Below, piece by piece: positions 7,783 to 16,701 of a DNA stretch of 64,000 nt. Position 1 is the first letter of the stretch. The number at the start of each line of letters is the position of its first letter. The notes beneath the pieces are model-generated. The model had not been told where the DNA came from and did no database searches. It worked only from the letters and a program-made list of their open reading frames with translations. Both the position numbers and the translations under genes were made by a program. The stretch comes from Chitinophaga horti (GTDB lineage: Bacteria > Bacteroidota > Bacteroidia > Chitinophagales > Chitinophagaceae), in NCBI RefSeq assembly GCF_022867795.2, contig NZ_CP107006.1, positions 992,001 to 1,056,000 on the forward strand. Direction: 5' to 3'.

Positions 7783-7835
7783 CCAAGTGAAAAGATTAGT
7801 TAACAAACTATAGTTTGTTAAACCCACTCACTTGG
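7783..7835. repeat. Nested palindrome upstream of the DUF6934-like operon
   Basis: A perfect 22-bp palindrome at 7800-7821 (half site TTAACAAACTA) lies inside a second inverted repeat, CCAAGTGA at 7783-7790 and TCACTTGG at 7828-7835. It sits between the histidine kinase stop and the start of the DUF6934-like gene, both leftward. It could be an operator for a dimeric repressor or a kinase terminator. There is no long T-run, so I favour an operator. Confidence 0.7.
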
Positions 7836-7860
7836 GTGAATCAAGCTAAATATTTTTTCC

Positions 7861-9177
7861 TCACCCCACCACATACCCATCATCTTCCTCTTCCGCCGGT
7901 AAACTCACCAAAAATATCGTTCCTTCGCCTTCTACGCTGCTCACCACCAACTCGCCGCCGTTCTGCTCGGCAAATTCCCTGCAAAGCATCAGTCCGAGGC
8001 CTGTACCGCGTTCGCCGCGGGTGCCGTAGCCAGGTTCGGAGCGGATGGAGAACAGGCTGCCCAGTTGCTCAACGCTCATGCCTACACCCTCGTCTTGCAC
8101 TTCGATATATACCAGGTTTTCCTGCTGGTAGGAGCGTAGCCCGATGCGGCCGCCGGGGTGACTAAACTTTAAGGCATTGCTGATCAGGTTGCGGAGGATA
8201 ACAGCTACCTGGTCGCGGTCGGCGTACACACTGCTGGCGATATCGGTCTTGTCGTCGATGACGAGATTTTTTTGCTTGAGCGCGGGGTCGAGCAGGTCAA
8301 GAACTTCCTGCAATACGGGTGTGAGATCAAACTCGACGGGGTTGCTGCGAATGCCTTTCATCTGGCTGATGCTCCAGCGTAGCAGGTTATCGAGGGTGCT
8401 GCTGAGCGGACCAATTTTTTTACGCAGCACTTCTGCTCCTTCGCGCATCTCTGCTTCCGTATATTCGCCTACGTTAAACATGTCGAGTAGGCCTTCGAGG
8501 GTGGCAAGCGGACTGCGGATATCGTGGGCAACAATGGAGAACATTTTTTCTTTATCGCGATTCATGGAGGCCAGGGTTTTGCGCTGGTTCTCGGTGATCT
8601 GTTGGTAATCGGTATGCAGCTGTTTGAAGTAGCTGAGGGCAATGGGGATGAATATCAACGCCATGCCCACATTTGCCCATTGTCGGCGAACCGGTACGGC
8701 CACATAGGCATCCTGCGGTAAAAAGTGAATCACCATAAAGCAGGTCAGCGTCAGTAACGCGATTGACCAGCGTATCCAGGTGGTGTCGTATACCAGCAGG
8801 GTAATAATGAGGATATTCAGTAGAAAGAACTCCGCACCGTTATGGAAGTAAGCGCCCGAAAAGGTGTACAATACAATACTGTACAGGATGATAAATAACC
8901 GCGCGCTCAGGTAGCGATGCGCCCTGTGCAGGAACAACACGGCGAAATTACCGGCCAGTGTCAACAGGTTTACCGTGGCCAGTACGTACCTGTCCTGGCT
9001 AAAGTTCACGGTCGCGAAAAATACCATGAAAGGGATGGTGGGCAGGGCAATAAGATTGAGTAGCCGGGTACGCCGGGCCTCAATAAAGGACATTCCGGGC
9101 CGTACGCCCATTCCAAGAATGGTGTGCCACCAGGTTAAGAACTTCCCGTAAAGCTGCATTACTAGCCCATCAGACAT
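7861..9177 (-). CDS. Membrane sensor histidine kinase
   Basis: The 438-residue kinase has about six hydrophobic segments in residues 40-190 forming an integral membrane sensor, a short linker, a HisKA dimerisation domain (MFSIVAHDIRSPLATLEG, phosphoacceptor His near residue 225) and a HATPase_c domain: N box LRNLISNALKFSH, G1 box VQDEGVGM and G2 GTRGERGTGLGLMLC. No periplasmic binding domain is visible. No response regulator gene adjoins, so it is an orphan kinase in this window. The candidate promoter leaves almost no leader before this ATG; an internal Met at 9159 (MQLYGKFLTWW) is an alternative start. Signal and target are unknown. Confidence 0.92.
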   Translation of the reverse strand: MSDGLVMQLYGKFLTWWHTILGMGVRPGMSFIEARRTRLLNLIALPTIPFMVFFATVNFSQDRYVLATVNLLTLAGNFAVLFLHRAHRYLSARLFIILYSIVLYTFSGAYFHNGAEFFLLNILIITLLVYDTTWIRWSIALLTLTCFMVIHFLPQDAYVAVPVRRQWANVGMALIFIPIALSYFKQLHTDYQQITENQRKTLASMNRDKEKMFSIVAHDIRSPLATLEGLLDMFNVGEYTEAEMREGAEVLRKKIGPLSSTLDNLLRWSISQMKGIRSNPVEFDLTPVLQEVLDLLDPALKQKNLVIDDKTDIASSVYADRDQVAVILRNLISNALKFSHPGGRIGLRSYQQENLVYIEVQDEGVGMSVEQLGSLFSIRSEPGYGTRGERGTGLGLMLCREFAEQNGGELVVSSVEGEGTIFLVSLPAEEEDDGYVVG

Positions 9178-9184
9178 AGGTACT

Positions 9185-9216
9185 CAAATATAAACACGAC
9201 TTTTCAGCGGTGCAAA
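9185..9216 (-). promoter_or_regulatory. Promoter of the histidine kinase
   Basis: On the minus strand TTTG (9216-9213) and TATATTTG (9192-9185) are separated by 20 bp, a good match to the Bacteroidota consensus. Transcription would begin at about 9180, only a few bases before the ATG at 9177, implying a leaderless or near-leaderless mRNA. Confidence 0.6.
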
Positions 9217-9362
9217 TTAAAAGGACGGTAGCGCACTACCTACATAATTTTCGTTCATATATGTCTCAATTATGATACCAGCTATGGTTGGGATATTAAG
9301 GGCCTTTGGCAGGGGAAGTTAAAAAATAGTGATAATTTTAGGGTTGAATTGGCCTTTGGAGT

Positions 9363-9944
9363 ATGACGGTAGTCCCGCTTGTTAATGAGAATGCATTATT
9401 TCGGCAGATCGCTGCCGGGGACGAAGAAGCATTCCGGGAAATTTATTACCACTACTACCCGAAACTGTACGGATTTATCAACAGTCTGACCAAAGTGACC
9501 GCCACTACTGAGGAAATTCTCCAGGAAACGTTTACCCGCCTTTGGGAGCATCGCGAAAGTGTGGCGGGTAAAGGGTATTCGGCACCCTGGTTATTCCGCG
9601 TGGCCTCCAACTTAGCTTACGACCATCTGAAAAACAGCGCCAGCCGCTTACGCTTGTACGAGCGCATCCAGCGGGAACAGGCTGCCCCCTCATCCAATAA
9701 TGTAACCGACCATATTAACGAAAGGCAGCACGCGGGTTTGTTAGAAGAAGCCATCCGCCAATTGCCTGAGCAACGGCAAATCATCTTCCGCCTGTCGCGG
9801 GAGGAGGGTTTGAGCCACCAGGAGATTGCCGACCGGTTACAGATTTCGCCTAATACCGTGAAAAACCAGATGGTAAAGGCCTTAAAATCAGTGCGATCGT
9901 TTATGGAAAGCGCCTCCCGTATTTTGCTTACTATCCTGTGGTGA
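9363..9944 (+). CDS. RNA polymerase ECF sigma factor (FecI-like, Bacteroidota expansion)
   Basis: The 193-residue sigma factor has region 2 (about 25-90; EAFREIYYHYYPKLYGF, then EEILQETFTRLW) and region 4 (about 130-180; QLPEQRQIIFRLSREEG, then HQEIADRLQISPNTVKNQ). It directs RNA polymerase to promoters of outer-membrane uptake genes once released by its anti-sigma. The FecR-type anti-sigma gene follows, then a SusC with an STN domain: the standard trans-envelope signalling order. The C terminus (ESASRILLTILW) lies in the first copy of a 57-bp tandem repeat, which supplies the stop codon. The last repeat copy would end ILN instead, so the ancestral end was probably there. Confidence 0.93.
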   Translation: MTVVPLVNENALFRQIAAGDEEAFREIYYHYYPKLYGFINSLTKVTATTEEILQETFTRLWEHRESVAGKGYSAPWLFRVASNLAYDHLKNSASRLRLYERIQREQAAPSSNNVTDHINERQHAGLLEEAIRQLPEQRQIIFRLSREEGLSHQEIADRLQISPNTVKNQMVKALKSVRSFMESASRILLTILW

Positions 9945-10053
9945 TTCCCGTGACGGGCCGTTGAAAGCGCCTCCCGCATTTTGCTTACTATCCTGGGGTG
10001 ATTCCCGTGACAGGACGTTGAAAGCGCCTCCCGCATTTTGCTTACTATCCTCA
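9906..10053 (+). repeat. 57-bp tandem repeat, about 2.6 copies, overlapping the sigma factor 3' end
   Basis: GAAAGCGCCTCCCG recurs at 9906, 9963 and 10020, an exact period of 57 bp (19 codons). Copies one and two differ at a few positions (for example CCTGTGGTG against CCTGGGGTG). Copy three breaks off after ACTATCCTC. The stop of the sigma gene (9942-9944) is inside copy one, so the other copies are untranslated. Confidence 0.95.
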
Positions 10054-10146
10054 ACTAAAATTTTTTTTCAGCCGGATAGTCCTATCTCCTTATTCAATCG
10101 TTACTACCTGTAGAGGGCTATGCCGGCCCGCCATGATATTATTTAT

Positions 10147-11292
10147 ATGACCGACAATACACCAGCGCAGCGCATCGCCTATCTGCTGGAACAATATAGC
10201 AAAAGTCTTTCCTCCGAAGCAGAAGCTGCGGAGCTGGAAGCCGTATTGCAGGACGATCAGCGCCGCAACCTGGTGATAGATGTCCTTACTGATATGGCCG
10301 GCCGTACGGAAACGCACGCGCCACTGTCGCCCGCGCAGCTGGAAACAGGACTGCAAAGTATCCTGAACAAGCCCCGTCTGAGGGTCGCCAGCCGCAAATG
10401 GTTAGTTGCCGCCAGCATCGCACTGCTGCTCACCGCCGGCGGCGCCACTTACTTTTTAGTAAACCGTTCAACACCGACAGCACCGCCTGTAGTCAAAGCC
10501 CACCAGATCGTACCAGGCCACAACGGGGCGGTATTAACACTCGCGAATGGCGAACAGGTGGTGCTGGACAGCCTGGGCAACGGGGTAGTGGCCATGCAGG
10601 GTAACTCGGCTATCAACAAACAGAACGGACAACTGGTATATGGCGAAGGCGGCGACGTTAAAGCGCTTAATACCATCAGCACGCCCAGGGGCCGCCGTTT
10701 TAGCATTGTATTGCCCGATGGCACCAAGGTGTGGCTGAACGCCGCATCCTCTCTTCGTTTCCCGACAGCATTCGCAGCAGGGGGTAGGGAAGTGGATGTA
10801 ACGGGTGAAGCGTACTTCGAAGTGGCGAAGCAGGCTGCGTCACCGTTCAGGGTGCGCATCAACCCAAAAACAAAAGTAGAGGTACTGGGCACTGCCTTTA
10901 ACATCAGCGCCTATGCCGACGACAAAGAGATTCGTACCACACTGGTACAGGGAGCTGTGAAACTAAACGATGAAGTGTTGAAACCAGGTGAGCAGGCGCG
11001 TATCAACGATGCCGGCACTGTCAACATCGTAGCCAATGCCGATATAGAAGCAGTAACCGCCTGGAAGAACGGCACTTTCCTGTTCCGCAACCGCACACCA
11101 TTAACAGAAGTAATGCGCCAGCTCGCACGCTGGTATGATATAGAAGTGATTTATCCGCAGGGAGAACCGACCATGGTATTTACCGGTGAAATGCAGCAGG
11201 ACCTCAGCTTTGATCAGGCGATGAAGGGACTGGCAGCCATGGGCGTCAACTTTAGTATTGAGGGAAAAAAAGTTTATGTGCATGTAAAATAG
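10147..11292 (+). CDS. FecR-family anti-sigma factor
   Basis: This inner-membrane anti-sigma factor holds the upstream sigma until a periplasmic signal arrives from the TonB-dependent receptor. From the ATG at 10147 (MTDNTPAQRI) it has 381 residues; an ATG at 10120 in the same frame would add nine residues. The cytoplasmic part covers about 1-83, one transmembrane helix about 84-105 (KWLVAASIALLLTAGG), then the FecR domain (about 175-275; TPRGRRFSIVLPDGTKVWLN and REVDVTGEAYFEV) and a DUF4974-like C-terminal domain (about 310-381; FLFRNRTPLTEVMRQLARWY). The order sigma, FecR, SusC supports the pairing. Confidence 0.93.
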   Translation: MTDNTPAQRIAYLLEQYSKSLSSEAEAAELEAVLQDDQRRNLVIDVLTDMAGRTETHAPLSPAQLETGLQSILNKPRLRVASRKWLVAASIALLLTAGGATYFLVNRSTPTAPPVVKAHQIVPGHNGAVLTLANGEQVVLDSLGNGVVAMQGNSAINKQNGQLVYGEGGDVKALNTISTPRGRRFSIVLPDGTKVWLNAASSLRFPTAFAAGGREVDVTGEAYFEVAKQAASPFRVRINPKTKVEVLGTAFNISAYADDKEIRTTLVQGAVKLNDEVLKPGEQARINDAGTVNIVANADIEAVTAWKNGTFLFRNRTPLTEVMRQLARWYDIEVIYPQGEPTMVFTGEMQQDLSFDQAMKGLAAMGVNFSIEGKKVYVHVK

Positions 11293-11322
11293 GGATACGG
11301 GTCAAAGGCCGGACATAAAAAA

Positions 11323-11347
11323 CCGGGTGTGCTCGATACACGCCCGG
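11323..11347 (+). repeat. Hairpin between fecR and susC
   Basis: CCGGGTGTG pairs with CACGCCCGG around CTCGATA, preceded by an A tract. It has no T-run, so it could moderate read-through or mRNA stability between anti-sigma and receptor. Function is not shown. Confidence 0.5.
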
Positions 11348-11528
11348 AAAGTGGTTCCGGTCAATCTCATAACACAAGTAGCTGCAACGCTTACTTATTA
11401 TTTCATCAACCAATAACCGTTACAAAAGTATGTTTTTTTACACTTTTCGTAACCGGAACGGCCGTGCCATGTCAGGCAGCGCCGAAGTTGTCCCGCAAGG
11501 AGAAGGGACCCGGTTTACAACCAAAATT

Positions 11529-14500
11529 ATGCGTGTGGTGCGACTGAATGCTTTTTTTATGCTCGCCTTTTGTTTACACATCAGTGCTAAGAGCGTGTCC
11601 CAGACCGTCAACTATTCGGCCAGTAATGTGCCGCTGGAAAAGGTCTTTTCGGTGATCAAGCAGCAAACAGGGTATGTGGTGATGTACAATCCTGACCTCC
11701 TGCAAAATAGTAAACCGGTGACCGTAGCGGCACGCCAGATGCCGCTGGAAACATTCCTGAAAACGGTGCTGGACGGGCAGCTTGGTTATACGATCGAAGC
11801 TAAAACTATCTTCATAAAACCGGTATACAAAGCACCTGCCGCCCTGCAAATGGGGCAGGTGCAGGATAAACGGGTGCCCAAAATATCCGGTACGATCACC
11901 GGTCCGGACGGAGCACCGCTGCCCGTCGTGAACATCGCTGTCAAAGGCAGCGGACGCGGTGCCATTTCTGACGAAGACGGCAAATTCGTACTCTCGAACG
12001 TACCGCAGGATGCCATGCTGCTCATACAACTCATGGGCTTTAAACCGATAGAAGTATCTGTAGCCGCCTGCTGCATGCGTATGCCTGGCCTGCAACACGT
12101 GGCCAGTGCGATGAACGAAGACGGCTCCCTGCAACTCTACATCCGTATGGAGCCAACAATACAGGCGCTGGAAGGAGTGTCGGTGATGAACACAGGTTTC
12201 CAGACGTTGTCGAAAGAACGTGCAACCGGTGCATTTACCAAGGTAGATAGTGCCGACCTTAATGCACACCTGAACGTAAACCTCGTTGCTGCACTGGAAG
12301 GTAAAGTAGCCGGCCTAAGCATGTATCGCGGGGAACCGATCGTACGCGGTGTGGGCACGTTCTCCGCCAACGTAACCACCAGGCCGCTGCTGGTCATCGA
12401 CGGACTTATTACCGAAGGTGCACTGGAAGATGTAAACCCTTACGATATCGAATCTGTAACGGTGTTGAAAGATGCGGCTGCCTCGTCTATTTACGGTGCC
12501 CGCGCGGCTAACGGTGTAATCGTACTCACCACCAAAGAAGGTAAGAAAGGGCAGACGACGGTGACGGCTAACGTAGATTATTTCATCAACACCAAACCCG
12601 ACCTGAATAAAATGAACTACGCGTCCACCAGCGATATGATCGACTACGAAACGGACGTGTTCAATTACCAGCGCAGCAGGTATACGAGTAATACCGATTT
12701 CTATAATTACTATGGAGATATCGGCAATGCCATTACCCGTTACTACTCACCGCTGTACCAGCTGTACCGCGATCAGGCCGATGGCAAGGTGTCTGCCGAC
12801 CAGGTAGCGACTACCCTCAATCAATGGCGCAACAATAACTATTACAACCAATACCGCGATCACGTTTGGCAAAACGAGGTGCGCAACCGTTACAACCTGT
12901 CTATTGCAGGTGGTGGCGATAAGGTAAGCACGTATATGTCGATCAATTACGACAAAAACCAGATGCGTGTAAAAGAAAACAGCAGCGACAACCTGAACCT
13001 GTACTTCAAATCTACCTTCAAACACCAGGACTGGTTTACGTTTACGGTAGGCGGTAACATGGGTTATGCGAAAGAAGTAAGCACGGCCAGCGAATACGGC
13101 GATTACCTGAATATGCCGGTGTACACGAACATAGTGGACGACAACGGAAATAAGGTATACCAGGACTGGGTAAACATCCAGGACGGTTATAGCACTTCCG
13201 ACGCAATCAACGGTCAGATGGCTGCAAAGATTGCGGCGAACAGCACATACAAGTCGTTAAAATTTAATATCCTCGATGAGCTGGGTTATGGTCATACCAC
13301 TACCGAACAGATGCGCCTGCGTGGTTTTACCGATATGGGTATTAAGCTGATGAAGGGCCTGAAATACAGTATGAAGTTCCAGTACGAAACAACTAACAAT
13401 GGACGTAAAACGTACGATGAAGCGGCTTCTTACAAAATGCGTTACCTGTACAATGCAATGACTTCCATTAATAGCACCAGCGGTGTGATTACGCGCTACG
13501 TACCGGAAGGCGACCGTTTGTTCCAGCTTAATGCGAAGACCAACAACTACTCTTTCCGTAACCAGGTAGATTATGATAACATCTTCCATTGGGGCGGCAA
13601 ATCGCATAACATCACTGCACTCGCAGGTTTCGAAATCCGCGAGATCTTTACACCGGTGGCCAATCCTTCTTTGAAGTATGGATTTAACCCGGTTACCTTA
13701 ACGGACGTATTGCCTAACTGGAATACACTCACGGAATCCGGTATCATCAGTTCCCTGTTCGGTAATACAACACTGAGCTACACGCCAGGCACGCGTTCTT
13801 CGGAAGTGCGCCACCGCTTTGCTTCTGCTTATGCGAACTTTGGCTATACCTATGAAGGCAAATACAATTTGTCCGGTAGTGTACGTGTAGACCAGGCCGA
13901 CCTGTTCGGATCCGATCCCAAATATCGTTACCGTCCGTTATGGTCTATCGGTGGCGGCTGGAACGTGATGAGCGAAAACTTTATGAAGGACATCATGTGG
14001 CTCGATTACCTGAAAGTACGCGCCACATACGGTATCGGTGGTAACGTGGATCAAAGTTCATCTCCTTTTATCACCGCTTTGCTGAAGTCAGACAACCTGT
14101 ATACGAACCTGCAGTACATCGACATCAGCACGATGCCTAACCCGAAACTGCGCTGGGAAAAAACAGCTACGCTCAACTTCGGTATCGACTTCGTATTGCT
14201 GAAAGGTTTGTTGCGTGGCAGCCTCGATCACTATCGTAAAAACAGTACCGACCTGCTGGTGCAGACAGACCTCGATCCGACAGTGGGCGCCAGCTCGCAA
14301 ACGATTAACAATGGTGCAATGAGCAACCGTGGTATTGAATTAAGCCTGAGCAGCGACTGGTTAAAAAAGAAAGACTTCTCCGCAACTACTGCCATCACAT
14401 TGGCATATAATAAAAACCAGATCGGGAAGGTGACCAGGATGCCCACAAGCGCCTATTCTATGATCTCTTCACCAGAATACTATTTCTTATCCAACACGCC

Positions 14501-15167
14501 TTATAACTCTATGTACGCTTACAGGTATGGTGGTATGACAAATGGTTATCCTTATGTGATCGATCAAACGGGTAAGGCCAATGTGACTTTTGATGCCAAC
14601 GGTGTTCCAATCGCAGTAGCACAGGTAAATGGTACTGAAGCTATCTATCGCGTAGGCACGCTTATTCCACCGGTAAGCGGCTCGTTCCGCCAGTCCTTTA
14701 GCTATAAAGGCATCCAGCTGAGTGCATTATTCGCCTTCTATGCAGGTCATAAACTGCGTAAAGATGCAATGGACTTCAGCGGTGTGACGCAGATAGATGA
14801 AGACATTACCAAACGTTACCGCGATGGTTTTACCAGCACAACGGTGCCGCGCCTGGAGATCGATTACCCGGCGAGCCTATTGTCGCACGTAGGTACACTG
14901 AGCACGTTGTATCGTTATTCAGATATAAACGTGGCAGATGCATCTTCTGTAAGATTGCGCAACCTCTCGCTGTCGTATGCCCTGCCTGCATCGGCTACGC
15001 GTTTCTTACATATGCGTGGATTGAAACTGACGGCCCAGGCCAATAACTTGTGGATGTGGACGGCGGCCGGCGATAATATCGACCCGGAAACGTTCAATCT
15101 CAAGTCCGGTACCCGGAACCTGCCAGCACCGAAGTCGTTCCTATTCGGCGCAGCGCTTAATTTCTAA
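11529..15167 (+). CDS. SusC/RagA-family TonB-dependent outer-membrane receptor with STN domain
   Basis: From the ATG at 11529 (MRVVRLNAFF) the protein has 1212 residues; the frame is open farther upstream, but this Met precedes a good signal peptide ending near SAKS. Domains in order: an STN signalling domain (about 25-80; VPLEKVFSVIKQQTGYVVMY), a carboxypeptidase-D-like beta domain (about 115-205), a TonB plug (about 225-345; GVGTFSANVTTRPLLVIDG and DAAASSIYGARAANGVIVL) and a 22-strand-type barrel ending PKSFLFGAALNF. It imports a glycan or peptide ligand captured with the SusD lipoprotein 24 bp downstream. The STN domain is what contacts FecR anti-sigma proteins, matching the neighbours. 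Ligand unknown; the metalloprotease in the same run suggests peptides or proteins. Confidence 0.93.
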   Translation: MRVVRLNAFFMLAFCLHISAKSVSQTVNYSASNVPLEKVFSVIKQQTGYVVMYNPDLLQNSKPVTVAARQMPLETFLKTVLDGQLGYTIEAKTIFIKPVYKAPAALQMGQVQDKRVPKISGTITGPDGAPLPVVNIAVKGSGRGAISDEDGKFVLSNVPQDAMLLIQLMGFKPIEVSVAACCMRMPGLQHVASAMNEDGSLQLYIRMEPTIQALEGVSVMNTGFQTLSKERATGAFTKVDSADLNAHLNVNLVAALEGKVAGLSMYRGEPIVRGVGTFSANVTTRPLLVIDGLITEGALEDVNPYDIESVTVLKDAAASSIYGARAANGVIVLTTKEGKKGQTTVTANVDYFINTKPDLNKMNYASTSDMIDYETDVFNYQRSRYTSNTDFYNYYGDIGNAITRYYSPLYQLYRDQADGKVSADQVATTLNQWRNNNYYNQYRDHVWQNEVRNRYNLSIAGGGDKVSTYMSINYDKNQMRVKENSSDNLNLYFKSTFKHQDWFTFTVGGNMGYAKEVSTASEYGDYLNMPVYTNIVDDNGNKVYQDWVNIQDGYSTSDAINGQMAAKIAANSTYKSLKFNILDELGYGHTTTEQMRLRGFTDMGIKLMKGLKYSMKFQYETTNNGRKTYDEAASYKMRYLYNAMTSINSTSGVITRYVPEGDRLFQLNAKTNNYSFRNQVDYDNIFHWGGKSHNITALAGFEIREIFTPVANPSLKYGFNPVTLTDVLPNWNTLTESGIISSLFGNTTLSYTPGTRSSEVRHRFASAYANFGYTYEGKYNLSGSVRVDQADLFGSDPKYRYRPLWSIGGGWNVMSENFMKDIMWLDYLKVRATYGIGGNVDQSSSPFITALLKSDNLYTNLQYIDISTMPNPKLRWEKTATLNFGIDFVLLKGLLRGSLDHYRKNSTDLLVQTDLDPTVGASSQTINNGAMSNRGIELSLSSDWLKKKDFSATTAITLAYNKNQIGKVTRMPTSAYSMISSPEYYFLSNTPYNSMYAYRYGGMTNGYPYVIDQTGKANVTFDANGVPIAVAQVNGTEAIYRVGTLIPPVSGSFRQSFSYKGIQLSALFAFYAGHKLRKDAMDFSGVTQIDEDITKRYRDGFTSTTVPRLEIDYPASLLSHVGTLSTLYRYSDINVADASSVRLRNLSLSYALPASATRFLHMRGLKLTAQANNLWMWTAAGDNIDPETFNLKSGTRNLPAPKSFLFGAALNF

Positions 15168-15191
15168 TCGACCAAAAAACAGTAACAGATC

Positions 15192-16622
15192 ATGAAGACA
15201 TCAAGCATATATACACTCGGACTGTCGCTTTTATTGGGCCTTACGTCCTGCGACAAGTTCCTGGACCTTACGCCGAAAGGGCAGATCGTGGTGGAGAAAA
15301 CGGAGGATTTCTACTCCCTGGTAAGCTACCCGAACCGGGGATACCCGATCAATAACTTCCAGTACCTGGTCGATGATCAGTGGATCAAAGAGTCTAACAT
15401 CATAGGTGTTTCGAAACGGATCGACGTCATTAACTTTTATTTTGACGATAGCGAAAGCCGCGTGAATTACATGACCTCGTCCACGCTGTACAATCGTACC
15501 TACACGTACATCAATCGCTGGAACATGATCATCACCTTAATTGATGAAAGTAAAGGCGCCGATTCACTGAAAGTATTAGGCAAAGCTGAAGCGAAAGTAT
15601 ACCGTGCATACGATCACTTCCTGCTGGTGAATACCTTCGCTAAAAGCTACGTGAAAGAAACTGCCAACACAGACGGCGGCATCTGTATCATGGATAAGTA
15701 CGACCTGGAAGCCAAGCCCACCAAAGCTACCGTGGAAGAGGTGTACAACTTCATCCTGAAAGATCTCGATGAAGCCATACCAGACTTGCAGACTACCCCC
15801 ATCGATGTATACCATCCTTCATTGGCCTTTGCCCTGGCGTTTAAAGCGAAAGTGCTGCTCTTTAAAAAAGAATATGCACTGGCGGAAGAAGCGGCCAGGC
15901 AGTCACTGGCACTGAACGATTTTATATTTGATATGGTGACTTACACCACGCAGGGCGGACCTACAAGGGTACCTATGCCGGCGGGTGCGAACAAAGAGGT
16001 GATGAGTTATATGTATATGACCGGCCGTAATGAGCTCAACTTCGGGTACAGCTACATCATCAGCCCGGAACTGGTGCAGCTGTTCGGCAAGAACGACGCC
16101 CGTTACAACCTGTTCTTCAATTCTACCAACGCCTCTTTCCTGGACATTGGCTCGGGTACCGCTTACTGGGTGACCAGGTTTACCGACTACTTTTACCCGA
16201 CCGTGGGTATGCGCAGCCCGGAAACACATCTTATCCTGGCCGAATGCCTGGCCCGCCAGAACAGCATTGGTCCCGCGATGGACGTGATCAATAATCTCCG
16301 CCGCAAACGTATTACCCTGGCCTCTGAAGCGACGTTGCCCACACCGGCGACGATCAAAGAAACCATGGATATTATTATTGCAGAACGCAGGAAAGAACTG
16401 CTCTTCGGATTCAACCGCTTCTTCGATCTGAAGCGTTATAACACCGAGCCGGAATATGCCAAAACGATTGTACGTAAATTCCCGCTGGTGCGCACCACGG
16501 TGCCACAGCAAACGTACACGCTGCCGCCGGATTCCAAATTATACATTATACCTTTTGCACAGGACGTGCTGAAGCTAAATACAACATTAACGGTCAACTC
16601 GGGCGAAACACTTCCATGGTAA
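15192..16622 (+). CDS. SusD/RagB-family nutrient-binding outer-membrane lipoprotein
   Basis: The 476-residue surface lipoprotein has a signal peptide and lipobox (LLLGLTSCDKFLDLTPKG, Cys20). SusD proteins are helical, TPR-like lids that capture ligand over the SusC barrel. Features include the N-terminal helical core with FYSLVSYPNRG and the C-terminal motif RRKELLFGFNRFFDLKRYN, typical of the RagB/SusD C-terminal domain. It follows its SusC partner by 24 bp in the sigma/FecR-controlled unit. The next gene, 79 bp on, is a secreted metalloprotease. Confidence 0.93.
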   Translation: MKTSSIYTLGLSLLLGLTSCDKFLDLTPKGQIVVEKTEDFYSLVSYPNRGYPINNFQYLVDDQWIKESNIIGVSKRIDVINFYFDDSESRVNYMTSSTLYNRTYTYINRWNMIITLIDESKGADSLKVLGKAEAKVYRAYDHFLLVNTFAKSYVKETANTDGGICIMDKYDLEAKPTKATVEEVYNFILKDLDEAIPDLQTTPIDVYHPSLAFALAFKAKVLLFKKEYALAEEAARQSLALNDFIFDMVTYTTQGGPTRVPMPAGANKEVMSYMYMTGRNELNFGYSYIISPELVQLFGKNDARYNLFFNSTNASFLDIGSGTAYWVTRFTDYFYPTVGMRSPETHLILAECLARQNSIGPAMDVINNLRRKRITLASEATLPTPATIKETMDIIIAERRKELLFGFNRFFDLKRYNTEPEYAKTIVRKFPLVRTTVPQQTYTLPPDSKLYIIPFAQDVLKLNTTLTVNSGETLPW

Positions 16623-16701
16623 GGAAAGTACCAACCATTACACCGTGTAGCGCATCTGCGCTGCGCGGTTGCCCTTTTTTTAAACAGCTTTATTTCGATC
16701 A

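Noticed and set aside
9617..10054. A repeat-containing minus-strand protein of 145 residues
   Set aside because: It is antisense to the sigma factor and the 57-bp repeats; the plus-strand frame has clear sigma domains.
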